A stretch of 64,000 nt of DNA from Camelus bactrianus (taxonomy: Eukaryota; Chordata; Mammalia; Artiodactyla; Camelidae). The stretch covers positions 103,393,912 through 103,457,911 of the forward strand of contig NC_133541.1 in NCBI RefSeq assembly GCF_048773025.1. Reading direction: 5' to 3'. Every line of letters starts with the position of its first letter. The first letter of the stretch is position 1. Positions 45,833 through 55,865 of this stretch are shown here, one piece after another. The position numbers were made by a program, and so were the translations under genes. Below the pieces are notes generated by a model. That model was given only the letters and a program-made list of their open reading frames with translations. It made no database searches and was not told where the DNA came from.

Positions 45833-46124
45833 AAGATAATGGTTAAATATAATTTCTTCTGTAATAAACCGTTGATTTAATATAATACGTTTCACTGTCA
45901 CTTGCTTATACCTGTCTGTATAACAAAGACAATAATATATGCCCTCAGCCACCTCAAAAACTCTCCAAGGGCCAATGATTTTCTTTTAATGTAAAATACT
46001 TTCTGGTTCCTTAGAAATAATGGTAAAATCAGTTTTATTAGTTTGGCAAGCTAGTGGTAATAGAATGATCTCTTAAATAGAGAAGTAATATATACTATAT
46101 GGATTATTTGTTTAAATGATGATA
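45833..46124. other. Unique AT-rich DNA
   Basis: Nothing recognised. Confidence 0.5.
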
Positions 46125-46262
46125 TTGGATAAGTTGATAAAATCTCTCTGTGTCTGAGAGTACTCATCTGTAGAGAGGAAAAAATCTCTATCAGGTTTTA
46201 ATGAGAAATTAATTCTTATAACATCCTTAGAATTTTGGCCCACAGTAGTCTCTCAAATGATA
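46125..46262 (+). repeat. MIR SINE 3' half
   Basis: 'aaaatctctctgtgtctgagagtactcatctgtagagagg' and 'ttttggcccacagtagtctctcaaatgatag' follow MIR. Confidence 0.7.
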
Positions 46263-46264
46263 GT

Positions 46265-46405
46265 TTTTCCTACTAGGCATTTACTATGTATATTTCTCAT
46301 CTAATACTTATAAACCCCAAATTGCACCTGTTTTGGAGATGAGGGGCCCAATGCTCAGGGAGGTTAATTCACTTGCTCAGGGTCACAGAGCTAGTGTGAT
46401 AATTA
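46265..46405 (-). repeat. MIR SINE
   Basis: 'catttactatgtatatttctcatctaatac', 'gttttggagatgaggggccc', 'ggttaattcacttgctcagggtcacagagctagtg' are MIR in reverse, abutting a MIR in the other orientation on the left. Confidence 0.8.
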
Positions 46406-46984
46406 TGTCAAAATATAATTGAATCCACAAGCATTCAATGGGTGCCTCTTACACACTGACCACTGATAATTCATGATTTCTGAATGATTTATGGGTATTG
46501 CAATTTAAGTATGTGACAAGGCCAGTTAATGGATCGCTCTAGTTAGAATGATGACGATAAGGGTTTATCATGTGTATACATGTAGTCTATTACTGCCTTT
46601 TCACTCTCCATCCTACTAGAGTAAGAAAACAATACTAAATCTCTGATTTATAATGATGACAGGGTGTGAATTAGAATTTTTAATTAAGAATTTAGCTCTC
46701 AGGGTTAGGGAGTGAACATTACCTAAATTTCTCCTAAGGACTAATTTACACAACAGGAGGATTAAGCTCAATATGTTGTTTATTTTTTGCAAAGGAGCTT
46801 GTTTACTCTCAGTTTTATTTTCTGTCAGGGTTTATTTGTAGACTTTCCATTTTTCATCAAGCCAAAATTGTTGTCATGGATATATTTTAATCCAAGAAAT
46901 TTAAGTACTTGATAAGCTTGAGAAAATACCTAAATAGTATATTTTTGGCATACTGTCTCACACTTTGATCCTGTGTTCTAAAAT
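46406..46984. other. Unique AT-rich DNA
   Basis: Nothing recognised. Confidence 0.5.
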
Positions 46985-47265
46985 ATTCATCGATTCCTTC
47001 TCACCACAGCGTTCCTTAACTTCATCCTTGCTCATCTCATGACAGTGCTCTGCAGAATTTCACTTCAGGTATAAACTTGCTCATGCTGTTTCTCCTTTGT
47101 GGAATGTCCCTTCTCTAGACACATGCTACCCCATCTTCGCGGCCCAGCTCAAATCTGACCTCCTATACAATACTCTCCTTAACTGCTCCACCCAAAAGTA
47201 ATCCCTCTCCTTTCTATTAACCTCCACTTTTAGATTTTTATAACTTGTGGTTCTCCGAGCAATTC
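46985..47265 (+). repeat. L2 LINE 3' region
   Basis: 'gcgttccttaacttcatcc', 'catgctgtttctcctttgtggaatgtcccttctc', 'ggcccagctcaaatctgacctcctatac' are L2 in plus orientation. Confidence 0.7.
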
Positions 47266-47639
47266 CTTGGAATTTAGCTGAAACACACAGTGAATTGGGT
47301 AAGTGAACAAGCTGTTTCCTTTGAATTACATGCTAGGAAGCTTATAACAAATGTCTGAGCACCCAGAACAACGGTAAAGACTTCATAGAAAGCATTTTTA
47401 TCTGAGTTTCATTTCTGGTTCCATATCATATCCGAATATTTCTCCTTCTCCTTCTACACACACACACACACCCCCACACACCCACACACCACCCTCCCCA
47501 CCCCATCTTTTCTTTATCGTTCAGTTCTAACATATGTTTCAGTTTTGTATTCTGTGTACTTTAGTAGACCTCCTTGTGTATTTTGTTCCTAGGGTGTATA
47601 AACTGAAACACAAATAGATACAAGATAAATCTGTCATTA
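47266..47639. repeat. Unique DNA with (CA)n/CCCCA run
   Basis: A CA-rich simple repeat with CCCCA and CCACC variants lies at 47456-47505; nothing else recognised. Confidence 0.65.
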
Positions 47640-48140
47640 GTCTTTGTTTTGCAAGTGACAAAATATTACCCATTTCAAACTGGTTTAATCAACAAAGAAA
47701 ATTTGTTGCCTCATGTAGGAAAAAAAAAATCAGAGGCTTTGGCTAAAGTTTGATCCAGAAGTTCAAACCACACCACCCAAAGCCTGGCTGTGTTATAAGT
47801 GACTCTGTTTTTTGCATATGCTTTATTATTCTCAGGCCTCATAAAAATGGCCCCCAGAAGTTCCAGTCTCTCTAATGGTAGCAAGATGGAACTACACATT
47901 CAGAGCACCTAAATCAGTAAATTCCTGTAAGAAGGAAGGTTTCTTATCATTGTTTCTGTAGGGTAGAGAAGATACTTTTCTCTCCAGAAACAAATGTCTC
48001 TTATCTCATTGGTTCGAATAGTCGTATGTCTTTCTTCAAGCAAATCATTTAGCTGCAAGAAAGTTTTACCACCATTGATTATAAAAAATCTGGTTTAGAA
48101 TGGGGGAAGAGTGGCCTTACAAAAGACATTTGGTGTACTT
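47640..48140 (+). repeat. Family F repeat, copy 4
   Basis: 'aagtgacaaaatattacccatttcaaactggtttaatc' opens it as in the copies at 22635 and 25225. Then come 'aaatggcccccagaagttcc' and 'cttatctcattggttcgaatag' in the same order. Most diverged of the longer copies. Confidence 0.45.
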
Positions 48141-48711
48141 TTAGGAAGTTGTAGTTGGAAGCCAAGCCTAATCACTTCAAATCATTTCTGGGTGTTAGCA
48201 ATTTCTCTGCAAGGTGATGGTAGGCTCTTCGAGTGAAGAATTGGTATTGAGCTTTCTTTGTAGGTTTCAGAGTGGCCAGATATACTAGACTCCAAACTGG
48301 TTTTCATCCTACCTGCTTGTGGCTACTGCTGTAATTTTATGGTAGTTGACTTGTATGACTGAACTCCGCATTACATCTCATCAGCACAGAAGGAGGACTA
48401 GAGAATTGCTCTCAGGGGTTAATTTGTGCAACAGGTGAACAGGTTCGACATAAGGTTGACTGCTCAGAGGACATTTTGGAACTTACTGGCTGCAAACAGA
48501 TAATTCACACCACAAGGCCTGGGGTGGGAGATAAACAGTACCCTCCTTATACTTTGTCCTCATTGCACTAGGGACGTTTTGTGTGTCCACATAGACCCAG
48601 GACTGTGGAGTCGGGGGTGGGACATAGAACACTGGGGTGGGTGGGGACTGCGCTAGGGCTTCTTCATGCTGTCCTGGTAGAGACAGCCCACACAGCGTGA
48701 GTCACAGATAG
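48141..48711. other. Unique DNA
   Basis: Nothing recognised. Confidence 0.5.
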
Positions 48712-48825
48712 TGTTGCCAGATTTAGCAAATACAAATACAGCACACCCAGTTAAATCTGAATTTCAGATGAAAAACAAATTTTTCTTTTTTAATATAAGT
48801 ACCGTCTATGCAATATTTGTAGTAG
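48712..48825 (+). mobile_element. Half of a palindromic DNA-transposon relic
   Basis: 'agtgttgccagatttagcaaatacaaatacag', 'cacccagttaaatctgaatttcagatgaaaaacaaa', 'taatataagtaccgtctatgc' match one arm of a mammalian palindromic MITE that I remember in outline (gttgccagatttagcaaa...aattattcgttg...). The other arm is missing or beyond recognition. Family not named. Confidence 0.55.
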
Positions 48826-48954
48826 TGATACTGGAACTATTATATCAAGCAATTTAGTCAAGGCTTTCATTGAGTTTTTATATATATATCAGTTGTGTTA
48901 TGCTTGACAGCTTTCATAATGTTTCAGTCTTCATGGGAATCTAATGAGTGGGAT

Positions 48955-49145
48955 CCGGCTTCCATTGCATCCTAGCGATGTTGCCTTATGTAAATTCCCT
49001 AAATTCTTTGTGCTATAGCTTTATTATCTATAAAATAGAAAAATAATAGCTCCTGCCTCCTGGGGTGATGGAGAATTAAGTGCTATATAATATACAAATG
49101 TTTAATTTAGGGCAGATAGTAAACTCTTAATAAATAACAGGTATA
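48955..49145 (+). repeat. MIR SINE
   Basis: 'gtaaattccctaaattctttgtgc', 'agctttattatctataaaatagaaaaataatagctcctgcctcctgggg', 'ttaataaataacagg' follow MIR. Confidence 0.75.
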
Positions 49146-49274
49146 GGGTATGAAGACGCTATGCAGCTACTCACACAGGCCATTGAAATTTTCTGTAATA
49201 ATTCACTTCTCTTGCTCAGTGCGATGTGGGGACTCAAAAAATCGATGCTTAATGAGGGAACCTTTGATGAGTAC

Positions 49275-49405
49275 TGAATTATTCATGCCACAAATAGTTA
49301 CTTAGGGCTCACTTAGTACACAGCAAGCAAGACTACCTGTTGGTGATCGGAGTCAGCTGTGTACCCTGTCTCTGCTCTCAAATAGCTTTGGTTCATGTGG
49401 AACAC
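49275..49405 (-). repeat. L2 3' fragment
   Basis: 'gccacaaatagttacttagggctcacttagtac' and 'cctgtctctgctctcaaatagctttggttcatgtgg' fit the reverse of the L2 3' end. Confidence 0.5.
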
Positions 49406-49529
49406 AAAACAGCGGAGGGAATCTGTGAAAAGACAACCTGTGCTTGTGGAATTGAAAGATGCCGGTCAGAGATGAGTTCATACAAACCTTCACAGAGTGT
49501 CTCCAGATAAAATGAAAACTTCTGAGGGA
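49406..49529. other. Unlabelled DNA sharing 22 bases with 56587-56608
   Basis: The 22 bases at 49501-49522, beginning ctccagataaaatgaaaact, occur again exactly at 56587-56608 in the same orientation. Outside those bases the similarity fades quickly. Suggests a shared old repeat that I cannot name. Confidence 0.6.
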
Positions 49530-49600
49530 TCGTTGATCTCTGATGTCTTTCCCAGGATATGGTGTCTATTAGGTACTCAATAAATGTTTGCTAAAACAGA
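49530..49600 (+). repeat. L2 3' terminus
   Basis: 'tattaggtactcaataaatgtttgc' is the plus-oriented L2 3' terminus. Confidence 0.55.
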
Positions 49601-49702
49601 GGGAATATTAGATGAGAATTGTTCTCTGTCCCTTGTTGGGGAGAATTTTGTAGCTTCCAGAGTAAGTGGAGATCTGTAGAATTGGGGCTTAATGCCTATC
49701 TA

Positions 49703-49837
49703 TAGGGTGACCATGTAATTTTTCATCCAAACTGGGATGCTTTTAGATGCGTGAAAGAGGATGCCAATAGTAATTAGACAGGCTCAACAGGCGTAGCCTG
49801 GAGTTCTCACAGGCAAACAGGACATATGTCCACCCTA
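49703..49837. mobile_element. Small DNA-transposon relic (MITE) with terminal inverted repeats
   Basis: The 135 bases start with tagggtgaccat and end with atgtccaccctа-equivalent bases whose reverse complement is tagggtggacat: 10 of 12 positions agree. The inside is short and non-coding. It resembles a family of mammalian non-autonomous elements beginning 'agggtgacca', but the name and superfamily are uncertain and no target duplication is clear. Confidence 0.55.
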
Positions 49838-50211
49838 GCTGCAAACATCGCCTGGCAGACAAGGTTTGAAAAGTGTGAAGCATTCCAGGTACAAATGAGT
49901 ATTTTTTCCCTTGAACATACACAATTCTGATTTGAGCAAAAATGAGGGGGTACAGGCATAGTGTTTACCATGGTCTGAGCCATGTCTACCACATCTGGAA
50001 CTAGGATTTAATTTCAGTTTTTTCTGGTTGACCGTCTCTAAATCATCTTCAGATAATACACTGGAACTGTACCATGTAAGCTTAGACCATCAGTTCTGGA
50101 AACAGCCTAGATGTCACAGGATCTCATCCCCTCACTGTTCCCGGTGATGCAGTCGGCCAGAGGGAGGCAGCTGGGAAAGAATGAAAAGAATGCTAGGCTT
50201 ATCAAAAGATG
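49838..50211. other. Unique DNA
   Basis: Nothing recognised. Confidence 0.5.
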
Positions 50212-50262
50212 ACATCCACTATTTGTCAATTATACCTCAATAAAGCTGACACAAATTTTAAA
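50212..50262 (+). repeat. L1 3' terminus
   Basis: 'gtcaattatacctcaataaagc' followed by an A-rich tail is the end of an L1 3' UTR; only about 50 bases are present. Confidence 0.65.
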
Positions 50263-50644
50263 AAGTCTTCATTCAAATCCTCACTCTCTATTCCAGATGC
50301 CAAACTGGCCCAAGAGGTGAATCCAGCCCAACAGGTATTTTGCAAGCAAGACCGTGTTGGAACACGCCTGGTCATTTATGTATTACATGTGGCTGCTTTC
50401 TAGCTATAATGGCAGGATTGAGGAGTTGAGACAGAATGTATATCCTGTAAAATCTAAAATACTTATTATCTGACCCTTTACAATAAAGATTCGTAACCCC
50501 CTTCCCTAATCTGCTAACCTCCTTTTCCTCTAACTCCTGTGCCTTCTCCTCCTCGCTACCAGTCATTGGAAACTCCAAACCCAGCAGTAGCCTAAATGCC
50601 CCATGTGCACGGTTTTGCTAAATGGTCACAGAACTCTAAAAAGG
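50263..50644. other. Unique DNA
   Basis: Nothing recognised. Confidence 0.5.
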
Positions 50645-50850
50645 GAGAGACAGTGTGTGTGGTGGTTAGAATGCAGACTCTAGAACCTGACTGTTCGTTT
50701 TGCATCCTGACTCCATCCGCTGCCAGCTCCAAGAACCTTAGCTAGTTACTTTAACTTTCACAGCCTAAGAAGTAAGCTGTCTAACTAGCCCAGACTTGAC
50801 AGCTGGTAAAACTGAGGCTTAAGAACTGGTGTTTCAGAGTCACCTGGGAA
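50645..50850 (+). repeat. MIR SINE
   Basis: 'gtggttagaatgcagactctagaacctgactg', 'catcctgactccatccgctgccagctcc', 'accttagctagttactttaactttc' follow MIR from its tRNA-like start. Confidence 0.75.
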
Positions 50851-52289
50851 CTCAAGGCATTCTGGCTCGAGAGCATAAGCTCTCTAACGATACTCTACTG
50901 TCAATATGAAGCCAGATATTAAATGCCCTTTGGAAAAAAAATCAAACAGTACCAGTATGAGGGGCCCACTACTTACATAATTAACATCTTTCTATACTTC
51001 ACAGTCAAGGAAGCCTTACATCTTGGGATTGATTCCAAACTGAATTAACTTGTAATCTTAGGTCACTGTTCACTGCTGCTCAGTGTAAAGCATTGGTGAC
51101 AATAATGGTCCTTAGAGTGACTTGCCTCCAGGTCACACTTGTCTCCCTGTGGACCTAGGTGGGGTGTAGAATTTTCAAGATGGTTTGCCATCTGCATCCC
51201 TTGCGGCTTCGCTGTGACCCCCTTACCTGCCTGACTTGGATTGGTGTCACTGTGTGTAAAACATAATCTTACTTACATTGCATTAAATAGCATCTTTACC
51301 CAAGCTTCTGCACAGCATTTGGATAACACTAATTTGGACAATTATTTATAATAAGAGTGAATGTGGAGAAGCCACTGAATGTGTTTACCTGTCATTCGCA
51401 GTTCCTTAGACCACAGTCTGTGAATAACATGTGTCCGGGTTTTAATGATAGCCTCTTTTTACTAAATAAATTGTCGTATTTTGGGCAGCAAATTGTAGTT
51501 TACAGTGAAAGTAAATCATGTGATACTTTGATCAATCACTTTCCTCCTGGGTGACGAAGGGTAGCTTATTTTAATTGCAATATGCCAGCACACCTGAGGT
51601 GGAGGCTACATATTTCTTGCCGTCTGCTAGCAATCATCACTGAAATTAAAAAATGGAAAAGGACCATACAGTGCCTAATCACTTCATCTATCCGCTGGCC
51701 AAAACAACGTGTTTCTGGAGGCCAGTCTTCGTTTATTCCAGAACAAAGGAAACCACCAATTCAGTGGGAAAAACAAACTTGCTGAGCACATGAAAACAAT
51801 CAACAAATTGAAATAATTTTATTCTCTTCAACTCATCATTTTGGGTCAAGTGGCTATAACTCAAGGTTGAATCACCATTATGCCAAACACTTCATTAAAC
51901 AGGGAATGCAGAGTGTATCCAAAAAACAATTTTTCAGCTGGACTTCAGACTTGCTTGTTTTAGTATTCAGAAGAAGATATAAGAGTATTCATTGCTATGC
52001 AGATTTATGCATCTCTTTCCTTGTATAGTTACCTCCTTCTCAGAGCCTCAGCCTCTGAAATTTTACCTCTCTGTCCTTAATTCAGCAAGATAGCCCTGCT
52101 CTGCTTAGGATTTCCCTCCGTACGCAAGGGTCAGGAAAGTGCTTCCAAGAAGAAATCCAGCTTGCTCAAAGGGTGCCCTTTATGTGTTTACCTCCTTTTA
52201 GGGAATTCCGGACACCTAATGTTTCAGGACAGTCATTTCATGCATTTGTCCATTTTTCTAGTTGTTTGTAATGGGAAGATAAAAAACAT
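50851..52289. other. Repeat-poor unique DNA
   Basis: About 1.4 kb with nothing recognised. Confidence 0.5.
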
Positions 52290-52680
52290 AAGATCAATAT
52301 GACTCATAAGCATAGACGCAGAAATACCTTAAAAATATTAGCAAATCAGGTTCATCAGCACGTGCAAAGGATATTATTATACCATGGCCAAGAAATATGA
52401 TCCCCCAAAAGCTGGGTTGGTTTAACATACAAATGTCAACCAATGTAATTGACCATATTAAGAGAATAGTGGAGAAAAAAAATTGAAAAAATTTAATATC
52501 CTTTTATTTAAAAACTCAGCGCATTAGGAATAGAAAGAACTTCCACAAGTTGAAAAGGATAATGCAAAAAAATTAATACTATACTTAATGGTGAAAACTG
52601 GCAAGGTGCCAATAGTCATGATTTCTACTTAAACTTTATTGGATGCCTCAGACAAAACAGTAAGGCAAGGGGAAGTTGTT
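52290..52680 (+). repeat. Old L1 ORF2 fragment
   Basis: 'agcaaatcaggttcatcagcacg', 'gatattattataccatggcc', 'tgggttggtttaacatac', 'cattaggaatagaaagaac', 'atacttaatggtgaaaactg' match L1 ORF2 upstream of the FADD motif, in plus orientation with many changes. Confidence 0.75.
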
Positions 52681-53089
52681 ATAAATATAAAGAGGGAGGG
52701 GAGGAGAGGGAAAGGGGGAGAGAATAGATGTATGAGTATGGATAGACAGAGATGGTGATCTTGGCTGAGTGTAGAGCTGATGATGCAGGATTGACTGAGA
52801 GACAGTTAGTGATGTTAGAGGAGGAAATACAGAGGGGAACACAGTGGTGGCCAAGGAGAAGACTTTAAATCTTACAGTTGCAGAATTTGCCCAAACTAGA
52901 AAACTGGAAGTAAACCTTACCTTTTCTTCTTGTTCCAGTCATATTACTAGTTACAGTAGCAGTGCCCTGGCAATATTAATCTGAATGTCCCTAGTTGCAA
53001 TTTCTATCGTATTTGCCTTGAAAATTGCCAACAGCCTTCTGTATTCTTTCATCCTCAGGCTCATTGGGGGAATAAACCCTAATCCATGA
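52681..53089. repeat. Unique DNA with a GA-rich run
   Basis: A G/A-rich stretch lies at 52690-52724; nothing else recognised. Confidence 0.55.
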
Positions 53090-53650
53090 TTCATTATAAT
53101 TCATCCTGATCCCTCTTTCTAAAAAGCAAATATAATGATATTATTATATTTTTAACCTTTTAGTAGTTTCTATTTCTCTTTACATAAGAACCAAACACCC
53201 TCCGTTACGTTTTGAGCTCTTCAGAACTGGCTCTCGTCCTCACACTCAGCCCGTATCTCTTACCATCCATCCTCCTGCAAGCATGTTACCCTCTGTTCAC
53301 TCTGACTTCAAGTTCCTTGATACTGCCATGTGCTCTACAGAACACACCCCCTCAAACCCCACGATTCAGTTTACGTCTCAAATTTATCCTAGTCATTGAA
53401 GTATCAGCTTGATGTCACTTCCTCTGGGACCATATCCCTAATATCTCAAGTATGGGGCAGGCTTTCCTACTGTGGTGTTCCTGTAACACTCTGTAGACCC
53501 CTTTCTGAAGGTCCTTTTCACACTGTGGTCGATTGTTTCATTGCCATTTTCTCTGCTCATTTCTGTGAAGACAGGTCAGTTGTCTTTGTTCAGCACAGTG
53601 CTTGGCACAGAGAATGTACTAATTACATAATGCTAAATATTGAGGGAATG
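53090..53650 (+). repeat. L2 LINE 3' region (diverged)
   Basis: 'cttcctctgggaccatatccc', 'cactctgtagacccctttctg', 'ttcagcacagtgcttggcacagagaatgtac' are L2-like in plus orientation. The left half is less certain than the right. Confidence 0.6.
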
Positions 53651-53934
53651 AACAGGAGGAGAAGTCATTAAAGGACTGGGAAAATTGAACCTGAATCAGC
53701 CAAGTAAGAGAAGTTACACTTTACAAAACTTGCATTTGTGAAATTCTTTAAAATTATATATTTTCCATGCTTCTTTTTCGATTTGCAGAGCATTTTCATC
53801 CTCTGAAGTGCTTAGTGTTTACTCTCCTCATTTTACACAGTCTGGAAATAGTTCCGTAGCATAAATAATGGCCAGGTGTAGCAAACCTCAGCTTAGAAAC
53901 ATCTTTTGATTCTAAATTTCTATGTTAGTCAGGG
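53651..53934. other. Unique DNA with a possible MIR trace
   Basis: 'ctctcctcattttacacag' near 53820-53840 resembles the reverse of the MIR core, too short to call. Nothing else recognised. Confidence 0.4.
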
Positions 53935-54110
53935 TAAGTCATGATACCTGCTGTAACAAACAACTCGAAAGTGTAGTGGATTTACACAATAAAGTTTTAT
54001 TTCTCATTAATGTTACAGAGTCCAGCGTCGGGGTGGGAGGTGGGGGAAGGCTCTACTGCATACAGTCTTCAGGGACGTAGGCTGTTTCCATGTTGGGACT
54101 CTCCCATCTT
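53935..54110 (+). repeat. Unassigned ancient interspersed repeat
   Basis: 'cctgctgtaacaaacaactcg', 'ttacacaataaagttttatttctcattaatgttac' and 'tccagcgtcggggtgggagg' follow the first part of a common mammalian repeat that opens 'gctgtaacaaacaaccc'. I do not recall its name, and class (LTR or DNA) is undecided. Confidence 0.45.
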
Positions 54111-54324
54111 CAGTAAATGGCTTCAAGAATTTGATGTTATGTAAGTATTATCCATTAGGGTTAGGGACAAGAGAAAGAAGAGACTAAAGGGAAGGGAAAT
54201 TGATCATAGCTTCTTAGAACAAATAGCAAAGTATCTCTTGCATTTACATTCCATTGATGAGAACTAGTCATATAATATCCATAAGCAGGGAAGTTTAGGA
54301 AACAAGGCTTAGCTGTGTGTGTGT

Positions 54325-54830
54325 GTACTAATTTTATATAAGCACTTATTAAAACAGGGAACTGTTCTAAAATGTGGAGAAATAATAGTGAATAAAACAT
54401 AATCTCAGACTTTATGAAGCTTATATCCTATGATGGCCTACATATTAAAAAAATAAAATAAAATTTTCTGTAGAGAAAAGAAAAGCTATATACAAGAAGG
54501 AAGGTACTATTACTATAGGATGGCCAAGAAAAGCATCTCTGATCAGATGATTTTGCAAAGAGAGCTGAAGGAAGTAAAGCAGAAAGGCATGTAAATGTAG
54601 GGAGGCCAGCTCCTGGCAGAGAACAGCAGCTGCAAAGGCCCCATGTGCGGGTTGTGTTTGACGATCAGTAGGGTGGCTTCTGTGGCTGAGGCAGAGTGAA
54701 AAAGGAAGAGGGTGATAGAAGATGAGGTCAACAAAGCCATGGATTAGCCTTTCAGGTTGGGGCTTGTAGACCATTATGAGAACTGATCTGGGAAGATGTT
54801 GGAGGAGTGAAATGATATGACATATTTTCC
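54325..54830 (-). repeat. L2 LINE 3' region
   Basis: 'agcacttattaaaacagggaactgttc', 'gaataaaacataatctcagac', 'gatggccaagaaaagcatctctgatcag', 'ctcctggcagagaacagcagctgcaaaggcccc' are L2 in reverse. The 132-codon frame on the minus strand (54445-54843) lies wholly in this repeat and is incidental. Confidence 0.75.
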
Positions 54831-54916
54831 TAGTGTCACTCAAAGGAAAACAGCTAGGCAGCTAAAGAACAGCTCAGTAATTCTTTCAACTGTAGTGGAT
54901 TATAATGGCTCATGTA

Positions 54917-55400
54917 TTTTTACTTTTTAAATAATTGAGATATAATTTGCATAAAGTAATATTCACTGTTTTTGAGGAAGAGTTCTAGTTTGGACAAGCA
55001 CATACATTGATATGGCCAGCACATCAACCATGATGTAAAACAGTTTCATCAGCCCCTGATTCCCTTATACTGCCCCTAGTGGTGAGCCCCTGCCACTGCC
55101 CTGGAGGCCTAGCAATCACTGTTCTGTTTTCTGCCTTTGAAGTGTTGCCATTTCCAGAATGTCCTATCAATGGAATCATAGAGTATGTAGCCTTTTGAGT
55201 CCTACTTCATTCACTCAGCATTATGAAAGTAAGATTAATCCGTGTCGTTGTGTGTTCTGGTATTCGTTCCTTTCCATTACCTAGTAGTATCTGTTGAATG
55301 GATGTAGCACAGTTTATTTTCCACTCACCAGAACTTGTCTTTGTGTGTAAATGAAAGTTTTTATTTGTCTTGGATCAATATCAGGAGTGGGGAATTATAC
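54917..55400 (-). repeat. Old L1 3' end
   Basis: 'ataattgagatataatttgcataaag', 'cagcccctgattcccttatac', 'agaatgtcctatcaatggaatcatagag', 'tcattcactcagcattatg', 'ttggatcaatatcaggagtgg' are the reverse of an old L1 3' UTR and ORF2 end. Confidence 0.8.
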
Positions 55401-55439
55401 TTTGAAATATCTAGTACAGTTAGGCATTAAATTTGAGAG

Positions 55440-55865
55440 GAAAGCCATTCATTCACTGACTGAATACAAATGAAGGCTATACCATGTACAAGGAGTTAAA
55501 GCTACGATAATAAACACACCAGACAAGGTCCCATTCTCTGTGTGATGTGGAGACATGCATATGCCAGTTCTATTCTGGCACTGTTCTAGGTACTAGAAAT
55601 AAAACAGGATAAAATAGAATGACCTCTTTCTAGTATATAAGCAAATTAATAATAAAAAAAATCAAGCCCTGGTAAGTAGAAGAAAACAATAAAACGGGTG
55701 CTGTGAAGGAGGGTTACTCTAAAAGCAGTGACCAGAGGAAATTTCTCTGAGAAAGGCATATGTCGGCTGATGCTGGAAAGATAAGGAAGAGCCATGATCT
55801 TAATATCTGGGGCAAGGGTGTTTAGGGCAGTGGACTAGCTGGGACAAAACCCTTAGTGTGGGAAC
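55440..55865 (-). repeat. L2 LINE 3' region
   Basis: 'attctggcactgttctaggtac', 'ggaaatttctctgagaaaggc', 'ggggcaagggtgtttagggc' are L2 in reverse, behind an old L1 fragment. Confidence 0.7.

Noticed and set aside
54445-54843. 132-codon minus-strand frame
   Set aside because: Lies inside an L2 remnant; L2 3' regions contain no conserved gene in this frame.
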